Shown here: one piece after another, positions 7,923 to 15,921 of the stretch | Numbering within the stretch: position 1 is the first letter of the stretch | Layout: every line of letters starts with the position of its first letter | Assembly (NCBI GenBank): GCA_900546115.1 | Contig: URBQ01000004.1 | Coordinates: forward strand, 1 to 64,000 | Direction: 5' to 3' | DNA from: an uncultured Collinsella sp. | GTDB lineage: Bacteria; Actinomycetota; Coriobacteriia; Coriobacteriales; Coriobacteriaceae | DNA length: 64,000 bases | Translations under genes and position numbers: made by a program | The notes under the pieces: model-generated | Databases searched by the model: none | What the model saw: only the letters and a program-made list of their open reading frames with translations | What the model was told of the DNA's origin: nothing

Positions 7923-8570
7923 ATGCTCAACAATCTTTCCGACAATCAGAAACGCACCTTGGCGCTTGCTGCGATGGCGCTGTTGGCCCTGGCGTGCCTG
8001 TGCGGCACGCTGGCTTTTACCGTTGATATGGTTCCGGCGAACAACGTTCTATCGTTTGGCAGCGTGAAGGTACGAGTCTGCGAATACACCCTCAACGAGC
8101 AGGGCGAGGAGATTCCGTTTGAGCCCAACGAGCACGGGGACTATCCCGACACCAAGGCCGGGGGTTCTGACATCAGCCGCATTGTGCGCGTGGAGAACGC
8201 CGGCGCGCAGCCTGAGTACGTTCGCGCTCGTCTACGCATGACGTCAATGGCACCCGACGGTTCGAGTGCGGATGCCTCGGGCAGCGTTGCGTTTCATGTG
8301 AACGCGGACGAGGGGTCCCCGTGGATCGACGGCGGCGATGGGTGGTACTACTACCGTGGATTGGCCGGGCGTGGCGGCATGCTCGACCCCGGCGCCATGA
8401 CGGAAAGCCTCATGGACTCGCTGCGCTTTGTGGGCGACTACCACGATGCCGCGCGCGGCGGCTCATTCAGGCTCGATATCGATGTTCAGGCCGTGCAGGC
8501 CAAAAACCAGCAGGCAAGCGATACCGTCCTCGACGTGCTTGACGTCGCGGGCTGGCCGGAGGCGAACTAG
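7923..8570 (+). CDS. TasA/camelysin-like secreted subunit B
   Basis: 215 residues from ATG 7923 (219 from TTG 7911; neither has a good ribosome binding site). After a Lys/Arg N-terminus and a hydrophobic run comes CGTLAFTVDMVPANNVLSFG, the same signal-peptide/first-strand pattern as subunit A. A beta-rich body follows with a conserved segment on receptor-like edge strands (RIVRVENAGAQPEYVRARL), also seen in the third subunit as DVKAKNTGTAPAYIRAAV, and a shared ending (LDIDVQAVQAKN vs VDISTQAVQAMP). Subunits B and the 14.0 kb protein are therefore paralogues. Likely a minor or adaptor subunit of the same surface structure. Confidence 0.7.
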   Translation: MLNNLSDNQKRTLALAAMALLALACLCGTLAFTVDMVPANNVLSFGSVKVRVCEYTLNEQGEEIPFEPNEHGDYPDTKAGGSDISRIVRVENAGAQPEYVRARLRMTSMAPDGSSADASGSVAFHVNADEGSPWIDGGDGWYYYRGLAGRGGMLDPGAMTESLMDSLRFVGDYHDAARGGSFRLDIDVQAVQAKNQQASDTVLDVLDVAGWPEAN

Positions 8571-8573
8571 CCT

Positions 8574-11500
8574 ATGAAGATCAAGAATATGAACCGGGGT
8601 ATGCTTAGCAGGCTGGTTGCCGTCGCAGCGATTGCCCTTTGCTGCGTTATGGCGCTGCCAACGGTGGTGCATGCCGAGGATGTGCCCGAGGCCAAAATCG
8701 AATTCCACATCAAAAACGAGGCTGACTTTTTGTCGTGTGTGGCGCTGTCGCGCGAGCGCGATACGTCCGGCTGGCACGTTTATCTCGATAACGACATTGA
8801 GCTCGACAGCGACGACATGAAAACCATCGTTGCAGACACCGTTAAGCATCTGTCGTTTGGCAACAAGGAGCATCCGTTTAAGGGCGTGTTCGATGGTCAA
8901 AACCACGCCGTTGAGGGCCTGAACTACGATAAAGACGCTTTTGACCCCGAGCGCGATACGGGATTTTTTGCCGAGACCAACGGCGCCACCATCAAAAACT
9001 TCCTGGTCAAGGACGCCAACGTGTGGGCGGACTTCCGCGGTGGCATTATCGTGGGCAAGGCCGTCAAAACGCGTTTCGAAAACGTTATGGTCATGGAGAG
9101 CACGCTGCACGTGACCTGCGCCAACAATGCTCTCAACCTCATTACCAACGCAGGCTTTGAGGGCGGTCTCATCGCCGGCGAGCTCGACGGCTGTACCCTC
9201 TATAACTGCGAGGTACGTGGTGGCCGCGCCGTTAACAACACGACCTCGGGCGTGCAGGCGCTCGGCGGTGAGGGTCTGTATATGGCGGCGTTTGCCGGCT
9301 ACGTTACAAATTCGACGATTGAGTACTGCCGCGTTACGCCTACGCGCAAAGACGATGGCTCGATTGGCATGACCGACGTCACCAATAAGTACGACGTGGC
9401 CATTGGCGCCCTGGGCGGCAACAACGTGTATGCCTCGGGTTTTGTGGGCTGTATGGCGGGTGACGCCAAGATTATCGACTGCTTCTCGACGGCGCAGTGC
9501 TACAGCTATGCCGCGTCGTACGTGGGCGTCGTCGCCGTGACGCGCGCGTGGACGGGTGGCTTGGCGGGTCGTATTCTAACCGAAAAGGGCAACGAGCTCG
9601 TCCGAAGCCATTTTGCGGGTGACTTGAGCTCGCGTCAGTATAATCCCATCGCCGTGATCCCCATCATTCAAAACGATGTGAACCTGGGCGGTATTGCTGC
9701 GCGCGCCAACAAGGGTGACGCCACGGTTACCGAATGCTACTTTAAGCCGAGCGTGAGCCTAAACGGCAGCAGCCAGGGCAACCCTGCCAAAAAGAAAATC
9801 CCCTCGTTTGGCGGCGACGGCATCATCAAGGGCGATGGCTATGGTCCGTGGGATGACGAACGCTACACCACGCGCGAGCTGTGGGAAGAGCACGACTACG
9901 ACTTCTGTGCCGGCACCATGCGCTCGACCGCTAACGACAAGGCCCTGGGTGCCCCGCACCCCAATGAGTGGGCGATGGATTACAAGCTGAAAATTCCCGT
10001 GCATGGCCAAAGCGTTAAGGCGACGATCGATTTTCCCGGTGCGGGCACCGCGACAATCGAGAAGACCAAACTTGGCAAAGACCAGGCGACCTCGGATCCG
10101 TACGCCTTTGCCGTGAGCGCCGTGCTGGCGGGAACGGCCCAAGGCCTGGCCCAGGGCGATACATCGGTAACGTTTAAGCAGGATACCTCCGCAAAGCCAG
10201 AGGGTTTGACCGAGGCCAACGGCGGCTACCGCTTTATGGGCTGGTTCCGCGAGCCCGACGTGCGTGTGAACCGAATTGGACAAGACAACAGCTGGTTTGA
10301 CGGCAAGACCGATGCCGATGCTGTGGCTGCTGGCAAGCAGGTCCAGAAGAACGAGACGCACGAGAAAACGTCGACCTATACCGCCGATAATGCGAACGGG
10401 GCCGACGGTTTTAAGGGCAACGACCTGTTCATCGCTTCGTACGAGGCGCAAGTGCTGTTCTATAACGTCAAGGGCAAAACGCTCGATTGGCAGAGCGGTG
10501 CTGCGCACGACAGGTCGGCGGATTGGTACCGCTATGGTGTTAGCCTGACGCCGGCTGCCCCTGCGGACCGCGGCGCTCTGTCTCCCAGCGCCACCTTTAT
10601 CGGTTGGACGACGCAGCCGAGCGGCGAGGCTGGGATGAACGGCGGCTATGCGGCCATTACCTCGACCCAGCTCGCCGAGCTTAAAAACGCAAACGCGTTC
10701 TATCCCGCCGATGCGGCGATCACCGTCGTCGGTCCGACCGACTTCTATCCGGTGTACAGCGACTACGTCTCGAACATCATGACGGTGTTCGAGGGTAATG
10801 AGCAGGATGGGCTTGAAGATGCGACCCAGCGTGTCGACGTGGGCAACACTCATGTCGATGTCCAGACTGCCGAGGATGGGGCCAGCGTTTACACGGTGCA
10901 GGTGCGCGGCGTGGACAACAAGCCCTTGTCCGAAGGCGGCTCGCTGCCCGATGGCTACCGCTTCCTGGGTTGGTACGAAAACAAGGGAACCGAGGATGCC
11001 CCGCTCGAGGTGCGCGTAAGCCGCGATCCCAGCTATACGCTCCCCGCCGATGTCGATTTAACCGCGCCGCATACCTACATCGCCCGCTTTGAGTACCGCG
11101 TGGATTATTACGTTCGGGCTTATACCAACCATGAGTTTACGGACAGCAAGCTACTTTGTTCCGTTTGGAATCGCTATCAAACGCCCTTTGAGGAAAACGT
11201 CGGTAGTACCTTCGTGCGTGAAAACGTCGTCCACTGGGGCCCGGAGCATGTTGACCACGGTATAAAGGATAGTTATGAAACGTGTGGCACGCGCTTCACG
11301 AAGGAAACCCTTGTCGTGAGTCCCCTTAACGCGTACTCGCACAACGTTAAAAACGATACGGGAGCCGATACTCTAAAAAACCTCTATGCCGATACCGATT
11401 TTCCAGGCGCTGCAACGCTAAGCGATACTTGGACTTCGGCTTCGCTGAACGTAACGGTCAAACCGGTGAATGATCGCTATCTCCTGAATTTCTGGACGCT

Positions 11501-14033
11501 TGAGCGCGATGGTGAATATTGGACATATGTGAAAAATCCCATCGAGAGCATGGTGCGTACAGATAAGAAGTACTACGTTCGCGCGATGATTACCACGGAC
11601 GTTAATTTCTACAACAAGGGCGATAATGTCGTGAGGACTGCCACGCGGCGCTATGAGAGTAACTTGCTGCAGACCAAGGTGAACGGGGCGGATCCGACGT
11701 TCACGTATTACTACCCGCATGTTAATAAGTCGGTTAAAGTGGCCGAAAAGCCAGAAGATGGTGAGAAGGGATCGTATGAGAGCCCCCTGACCCTCGAAGC
11801 CTCTCCGACCGATGCCGAGATGGCGGTGCCGGGCTATAAGTTCCTGGGCTGGATTTCGACCGCCGAGGTCCAGAAGGGTTCTGACGTCTGGAAGTATATC
11901 TACGATGTCGAGGGCGATTCCTTCACCACTTCTGACCCGGATAAGGCCGAACCGTATCTGGTGAAACCAGATTTTAAGGTCACCCAGTGGCAGGATGCCT
12001 ATCCGGTGTACGCGAAGTACGATGTTAGGTACACCACCAACCTGTATCGCGCCGGTTTTAAGGGCACGGACAAGGTCAATGTGCCTAGGTACGACATCGA
12101 TCCCGTTATCAACGCGGGCACCGACCCTGCTACGGCAACGGTGACCCCTGACGTCACGACTCCGGTTTATAAAGCAGGCGGTGAGCTGTATAAGTTGCAG
12201 AAGGTTGAGATCGAGCTTCCGAATGGCGAAGTTGAAGAGATCGAACCTAACGGCGATAACTCGTATTCCCATCAGGTGGAACCCGGCGGGGCCTATACAT
12301 TTGTGGCGTACTATTCGCCGTTGGCGGTTGTGTACCACCTCAATGCCACGGATGTGGACGGCAAAGTTGCTCAGCAAGACGATATGCTCGGCAACCTTAA
12401 TGGCGGCATCCCGAAGCCTACTTATGACGTCAGCACTATCGATGCGGATACAGGCAAGTTCAACGTCTTCGTGGGCTGGACGGAAGCCGAGCCGGCACCT
12501 GGCAAGGGCTATGTCGCTTGGTCAGAGGGCATCCGTATGGTGAGTGCTTCTACCGTGGTCAAGGCCCCCATGGAGCTGTACCCGGTCTACCGTCCCAGCC
12601 TGGTTACCGTTCAATCGAACATTGACTCTAAACTTGCGAATCCCGATCTTGTCCGTAGCCTCGGCCGCACTGACTCCGGCGACCAGATTTCTCTTGAGGT
12701 CAAGGCCGCCGAGGAGGTTGAGGGCACTGACGGCACCAAGTACGACTTTGTCGGCTGGTCGCGCGATTATGTCAATGACGGGCAGTACACCCTGATGACT
12801 GACGATGAGAGGTATCCCCTCGAGGGCAGCGAGCCCTTTGAGAGCGTGACCTACACTGCGGTGTACAAGAAGACGCCGCTTAAAGTGCGCTATCACGACA
12901 CCGAAGGCAACGTCATCTACACCGCTACGGTAGACCCGAACGATACGAGTGTTCTGCGTGGCCAGGATGGCAATGCCGGCTTTGTTCAGACAGTTAAGGT
13001 GCCCAAGATGCACGAGAACGGCAACCCGGTCTATGACGACAAGGGTGAACCCGTCATGGAGCCAAAGGAAGTGGCCTACGATCCCGAAGCCTACTCCGCA
13101 ATCGTCGCATTCCTGGGCGAGCGAGCGGATAGCAGCTTGAAGGAGTTGTTCTTGGAGTGGCAGTGGGTTAATGGCGACAAAGCTGTGGCGTGGAGCGACT
13201 TCAAGGGTAAACCGGTTACAGCCAACATGGATTTGTATCCGGTGACGTATAAGGTCGTCGCTAACGACACATCGGACGATGCGAGCCCTAAGAATGTGAC
13301 CGGGCAGCTCAAGTGGTTGCTTGATCCCAATGCCGCGAACACGATAGATGACAAGAGCGATAAGGCGCCGTTCAAGGCTTGCTTTGCAAAGCCCTTCATG
13401 GGCACGCAACTGACGGTGCACGTTGACCGCGTGGGCTATGGCCTTCCTGGCCAGACTCCTGCGCCTGTCAACGGGAAGTATGTCTCGCTTTACAGTTCGG
13501 GTTCAGGCGAGGGCTCGTTTGAGCTGACGAATCGTTTGGACTACAAGCTCACGGGCGACGGCACTCAGAGCGATGGCAATGCGGTGTTCGATTTCGCCGC
13601 TACGCATACGCTCAAGATCGTCAAGCAAACCCAGGATAGCTGGGCGAAGGGCAAGACGTTCCGCTTCAAGGTTTCCCGGGCCGGCATGGACGGCAACGCC
13701 TTGGAGGAGCGCACGGTTGAGGTAACGGTGTCATCGGATGCGCAGCTAAAGGACGGTTCCGCCTGGTACTCCGGCGCTATCGAGCTTGCGGTCCCGGCGG
13801 GTATCTACACCGTCGAGGAGGACTCAGCGTGGGCATGGCGCTACAGCAACCAAATCGGCGTCCCTGGCAAGCAGCCGGGCGATAAGGCGCAGGCGACTAT
13901 CTCCGCTGCATCGAGCGCGAACGATGCCACGTTCACCTGCACGAACACGCGTGTGAACGACAAATGGATCGACGGCAGCAATCGTGCCCATAACGTTTGG
14001 AGCAACGGCAACGTAGCAAAGAAGGAGGATTAG
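8574..14033 (+). CDS. Giant secreted repeat protein (1819 aa), adhesin-like
   Basis: A signal peptide (residues ~1-34, ending VVHA/ED) is followed by a beta-helix-like region (~40-470; short Gly/Asn-rich rungs such as GGLIAGELDGCTLYNCEV). Then come about seven modules of the InlB-B / Listeria-Bacteroides repeat type, each with a FxGW box (RFMGWF, FIGWTT, RFLGWY, KFLGWI, FVGWTE, FVGWSR, LEWQW) and often ending in YPVY. A C-terminal Cna/SpaA-like domain (HTLKIVKQTQDSWAKG ... GIYTVEED) completes it. There is no LPXTG motif or C-terminal membrane segment, unusual for such a protein, so it may be held at the surface through the camelysin-like partners. It starts 3 bp after the previous stop and ends 1 bp before the next gene, so it belongs to the operon. 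Confidence 0.8.
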   Translation: MKIKNMNRGMLSRLVAVAAIALCCVMALPTVVHAEDVPEAKIEFHIKNEADFLSCVALSRERDTSGWHVYLDNDIELDSDDMKTIVADTVKHLSFGNKEHPFKGVFDGQNHAVEGLNYDKDAFDPERDTGFFAETNGATIKNFLVKDANVWADFRGGIIVGKAVKTRFENVMVMESTLHVTCANNALNLITNAGFEGGLIAGELDGCTLYNCEVRGGRAVNNTTSGVQALGGEGLYMAAFAGYVTNSTIEYCRVTPTRKDDGSIGMTDVTNKYDVAIGALGGNNVYASGFVGCMAGDAKIIDCFSTAQCYSYAASYVGVVAVTRAWTGGLAGRILTEKGNELVRSHFAGDLSSRQYNPIAVIPIIQNDVNLGGIAARANKGDATVTECYFKPSVSLNGSSQGNPAKKKIPSFGGDGIIKGDGYGPWDDERYTTRELWEEHDYDFCAGTMRSTANDKALGAPHPNEWAMDYKLKIPVHGQSVKATIDFPGAGTATIEKTKLGKDQATSDPYAFAVSAVLAGTAQGLAQGDTSVTFKQDTSAKPEGLTEANGGYRFMGWFREPDVRVNRIGQDNSWFDGKTDADAVAAGKQVQKNETHEKTSTYTADNANGADGFKGNDLFIASYEAQVLFYNVKGKTLDWQSGAAHDRSADWYRYGVSLTPAAPADRGALSPSATFIGWTTQPSGEAGMNGGYAAITSTQLAELKNANAFYPADAAITVVGPTDFYPVYSDYVSNIMTVFEGNEQDGLEDATQRVDVGNTHVDVQTAEDGASVYTVQVRGVDNKPLSEGGSLPDGYRFLGWYENKGTEDAPLEVRVSRDPSYTLPADVDLTAPHTYIARFEYRVDYYVRAYTNHEFTDSKLLCSVWNRYQTPFEENVGSTFVRENVVHWGPEHVDHGIKDSYETCGTRFTKETLVVSPLNAYSHNVKNDTGADTLKNLYADTDFPGAATLSDTWTSASLNVTVKPVNDRYLLNFWTLERDGEYWTYVKNPIESMVRTDKKYYVRAMITTDVNFYNKGDNVVRTATRRYESNLLQTKVNGADPTFTYYYPHVNKSVKVAEKPEDGEKGSYESPLTLEASPTDAEMAVPGYKFLGWISTAEVQKGSDVWKYIYDVEGDSFTTSDPDKAEPYLVKPDFKVTQWQDAYPVYAKYDVRYTTNLYRAGFKGTDKVNVPRYDIDPVINAGTDPATATVTPDVTTPVYKAGGELYKLQKVEIELPNGEVEEIEPNGDNSYSHQVEPGGAYTFVAYYSPLAVVYHLNATDVDGKVAQQDDMLGNLNGGIPKPTYDVSTIDADTGKFNVFVGWTEAEPAPGKGYVAWSEGIRMVSASTVVKAPMELYPVYRPSLVTVQSNIDSKLANPDLVRSLGRTDSGDQISLEVKAAEEVEGTDGTKYDFVGWSRDYVNDGQYTLMTDDERYPLEGSEPFESVTYTAVYKKTPLKVRYHDTEGNVIYTATVDPNDTSVLRGQDGNAGFVQTVKVPKMHENGNPVYDDKGEPVMEPKEVAYDPEAYSAIVAFLGERADSSLKELFLEWQWVNGDKAVAWSDFKGKPVTANMDLYPVTYKVVANDTSDDASPKNVTGQLKWLLDPNAANTIDDKSDKAPFKACFAKPFMGTQLTVHVDRVGYGLPGQTPAPVNGKYVSLYSSGSGEGSFELTNRLDYKLTGDGTQSDGNAVFDFAATHTLKIVKQTQDSWAKGKTFRFKVSRAGMDGNALEERTVEVTVSSDAQLKDGSAWYSGAIELAVPAGIYTVEEDSAWAWRYSNQIGVPGKQPGDKAQATISAASSANDATFTCTNTRVNDKWIDGSNRAHNVWSNGNVAKKED

Positions 14034-14034
14034 C

Positions 14035-14616
14035 ATGTCCAAGCGCAAGCGCATCATCGCCTTGCTGGTGGGGGTTATCCTCCTGGCCGGTACGGCAGGC
14101 ACGTTGGCCTGGCTTTCGGTTACGGGCGTGCTGGTCAACCAGTTCGGCATCGGGTCGGTGACGCCATCGGTTCAGGAAACGCTCAACGGCAAAGTGAAAA
14201 GCGATGTCAAGGCGAAGAACACGGGTACTGCGCCCGCCTATATTCGTGCTGCAGTGGATATCTACTGGCAGGACCAGGATGGCACACGTCTGTGGGATGA
14301 GCCGAAGGAGGAGCCGAAGGGTGAGGCGGATTACGAGATTGCGTGGAGCGTGGCTGATGCCTCGGGCGCGAACTCGGCTTATAACTGGGTTAAGGCGAGC
14401 GACGGGTTCTATTACTGGACGTCGCCCGTCGCTCCCGGCGCGGAAACCGGCGTGCTCATTAATAGGGTTACCGAGCTCAAGGCAACCGAAGGTCGCAATC
14501 TTGTCGTGGATATCTCCACTCAGGCGGTCCAGGCGATGCCCGATGAGGCCGTGCACGACGCATGGGGTTGCTCGGTCGAGAATGACGTGCTGGTGCCGCC
14601 GCATGGAGGTGCGTAA
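14035..14616 (+). CDS. TasA/camelysin-like secreted subunit C
   Basis: 193 residues. MSKRKR, a hydrophobic run and GTAGTLAWLSVTGVLVNQFG form a SipW-type signal peptide with first strand. The body is close in plan to subunit B (shared AKNTGTAPAYIRAAV and VDISTQAVQAMPDE segments), indicating duplication. AAGGAGGATTAGC, overlapping the end of the giant gene, is a strong ribosome binding site, so the two are co-translated. Probably a minor subunit or cap. Confidence 0.75.
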   Translation: MSKRKRIIALLVGVILLAGTAGTLAWLSVTGVLVNQFGIGSVTPSVQETLNGKVKSDVKAKNTGTAPAYIRAAVDIYWQDQDGTRLWDEPKEEPKGEADYEIAWSVADASGANSAYNWVKASDGFYYWTSPVAPGAETGVLINRVTELKATEGRNLVVDISTQAVQAMPDEAVHDAWGCSVENDVLVPPHGGA

Positions 14617-14618
14617 GT

Positions 14619-15317
14619 ATGGCGTTCCCGATTCGTAAAGGTGTTGCGCGCTCCTTGCGTTGCATGGTCGCGGCCATTCTCTGCGTGGTCGCGCTCGCTG
14701 TTCCCGCCCGTGCGTTTGCCGATACTCCCGCGATTGCCTATGACGGAAATGCGCGTCAGCTGACGGTCTCGGGGGCGACGGACTCCTCGGGGGAGCCCGA
14801 TCTGTTTTTGGCCTTTAAAGATCTGATGCCTGGCGATGTGCGTGATCAGCAGATAGAGATTCGTGCCACGGGCGTAAAGTCCCAGGTGCGCGTGTTTGTG
14901 CGTGCCGTTGTCGATCACGAGACGGCACGCCTGTTGTCGCCTATCACCTTAACGGCATCGGTGGGCGATGCGTCTGCCGGTTGGCTCCAGACGGGAACGC
15001 CGGGCAGTGTGTTCGCCTATCCCACGCAGGTCGCAACGTTTACGAACGATGGCAGCACGGTGCTCAATTTGCAACTAAGTGTCCCGACGTCGGTGGGCAA
15101 CGAGCTTGCCGACGCAAACAAGGCAATTCGCTGGGAAATCACCGCCGAAGACGATGGCGAGAAGATCCCCGTACAACCTGCTGGCAGCAAGAAGCCCGGC
15201 TTGCTTGGTCTGGTGGCAACAGGCGACAGCACGCTCACGTTGCTTTTGGTGCTGCTGACGCTTGCAATCATCGCATTTATAGCCGCGCTTCTTTTGTCCC
15301 GGAGGGATAAGCGCTAG
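14619..15317 (+). CDS. Surface-anchored protein ending the sipW cluster
   Basis: 232 residues with an ordinary signal peptide (cut near ARAFA/DT), so it is probably handled by the general peptidase and not the SipW type. A beta-sandwich body of about 150 residues follows, then a Lys/Pro linker, LVATGDS, a ~22-residue hydrophobic segment and RRDKR. The ATGD-TM-basic tail resembles a degenerate LPXTG sorting signal (compare LANTGD in the 0.1 kb gene) or a simple membrane anchor. It could be the base that ties the fibre to the cell. It begins 2 bp after subunit C and closes the operon before a terminator. Confidence 0.7.
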   Translation: MAFPIRKGVARSLRCMVAAILCVVALAVPARAFADTPAIAYDGNARQLTVSGATDSSGEPDLFLAFKDLMPGDVRDQQIEIRATGVKSQVRVFVRAVVDHETARLLSPITLTASVGDASAGWLQTGTPGSVFAYPTQVATFTNDGSTVLNLQLSVPTSVGNELADANKAIRWEITAEDDGEKIPVQPAGSKKPGLLGLVATGDSTLTLLLVLLTLAIIAFIAALLLSRRDKR

Positions 15318-15338
15318 GTTCATCTTCTAAACGCAACG

Positions 15339-15461
15339 CCCTCCCGGGCGGCGGGCACGAAGTTCCCTGCTCTACAGTCCTGCGCAAGACGAAGGCCACA
15401 TTAAGTGGCCTTCTTTGCGTGCGGAACTCGCGATGAACTTCGAGCCCGCCGCTCGGGAGGG
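15339..15461. repeat. Nested inverted repeat with inner terminator
   Basis: Outer arms of 27 bp (15339-15365 and 15435-15461) match at 25 of 27 positions. Within them lies a perfect 9 bp hairpin (GAAGGCCAC-ATTAA-GTGGCCTTC, 15391-15413) followed by TTTG, which probably terminates the cluster. Confidence 0.75.
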
Positions 15462-15469
15462 TGTCTCTT

Positions 15470-15790
15470 TATTGATAGAAGGCCTAATAAGCTGATGATT
15501 TTATGCCTGGATGTATTCGGAGTGGGACGGGCTTTCCGGATGGGCGGTGTTTCGGAAAGTGTGTCCCAGAATCGGCGCTCAGAGTGGTCCCCACTTTCCG
15601 GTTGATGTCTTGTCCGGAAACTATGTCCCGGAATTAAGGCTTGGAATGGGATGCACTTTCCGGTTGAGAGCCTTAGCGGAAAGTGCGACCCGGAATTTAC
15701 TCTTGAAGTGGGATGCGCTTTCCCAACAGGCCCTCAAGCGGAAACTGCGTCCCATTCCGAAGGCAGATTCCGGGACACACTTTCCGAATA
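15470..15790. repeat. Four-hairpin repeat element, copy 2
   Basis: Same organisation and orientation as the element at 5758-6078: shared lead (TTTATTGATAGAAGGCC), then units of ~62 bp beginning near 15522, 15584, 15646 and 15708, each with GTGGGA...TTTCC paired to GGAAA...GTCCC. Many base changes keep the hairpins. It is itself flanked by a 27 bp sequence in opposite orientation (15391-15417 and 15791-15817). Confidence 0.85.
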
Positions 15791-15794
15791 CAAA

Positions 15795-15817
15795 GAAGGC
15801 CACTTAATGTGGCCTTC
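15795..15817. terminator. Hairpin, inverted twin of 15391-15413
   Basis: GAAGGCCAC-TTAAT-GTGGCCTTC: perfect 9 bp stem, the exact reverse complement of the hairpin at 15391-15413. On the minus strand it is followed by TTCTTTG, so it may terminate the sulfatase gene reading in from the right. Confidence 0.6.
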
Positions 15818-15921
15818 AACTTATATATGTTCAGCGGATGCCCCCATGACAAGCCGCGCTCCAACAACAAGGCGTCTGTCCGCCCGGACAGACGTTTCAG
15901 TTATGAACTCGCAGCTAGTCG

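Noticed and set aside
15511..15807. Open frame of 98 codons (and a related one at 5785-5991) with similar translated text in the two hairpin repeats
   Set aside because: The frames lie wholly inside the hairpin units, the left copy is broken by a stop, opposite-strand frames look alike because of the inverted repeats, and no ribosome binding sites precede them.
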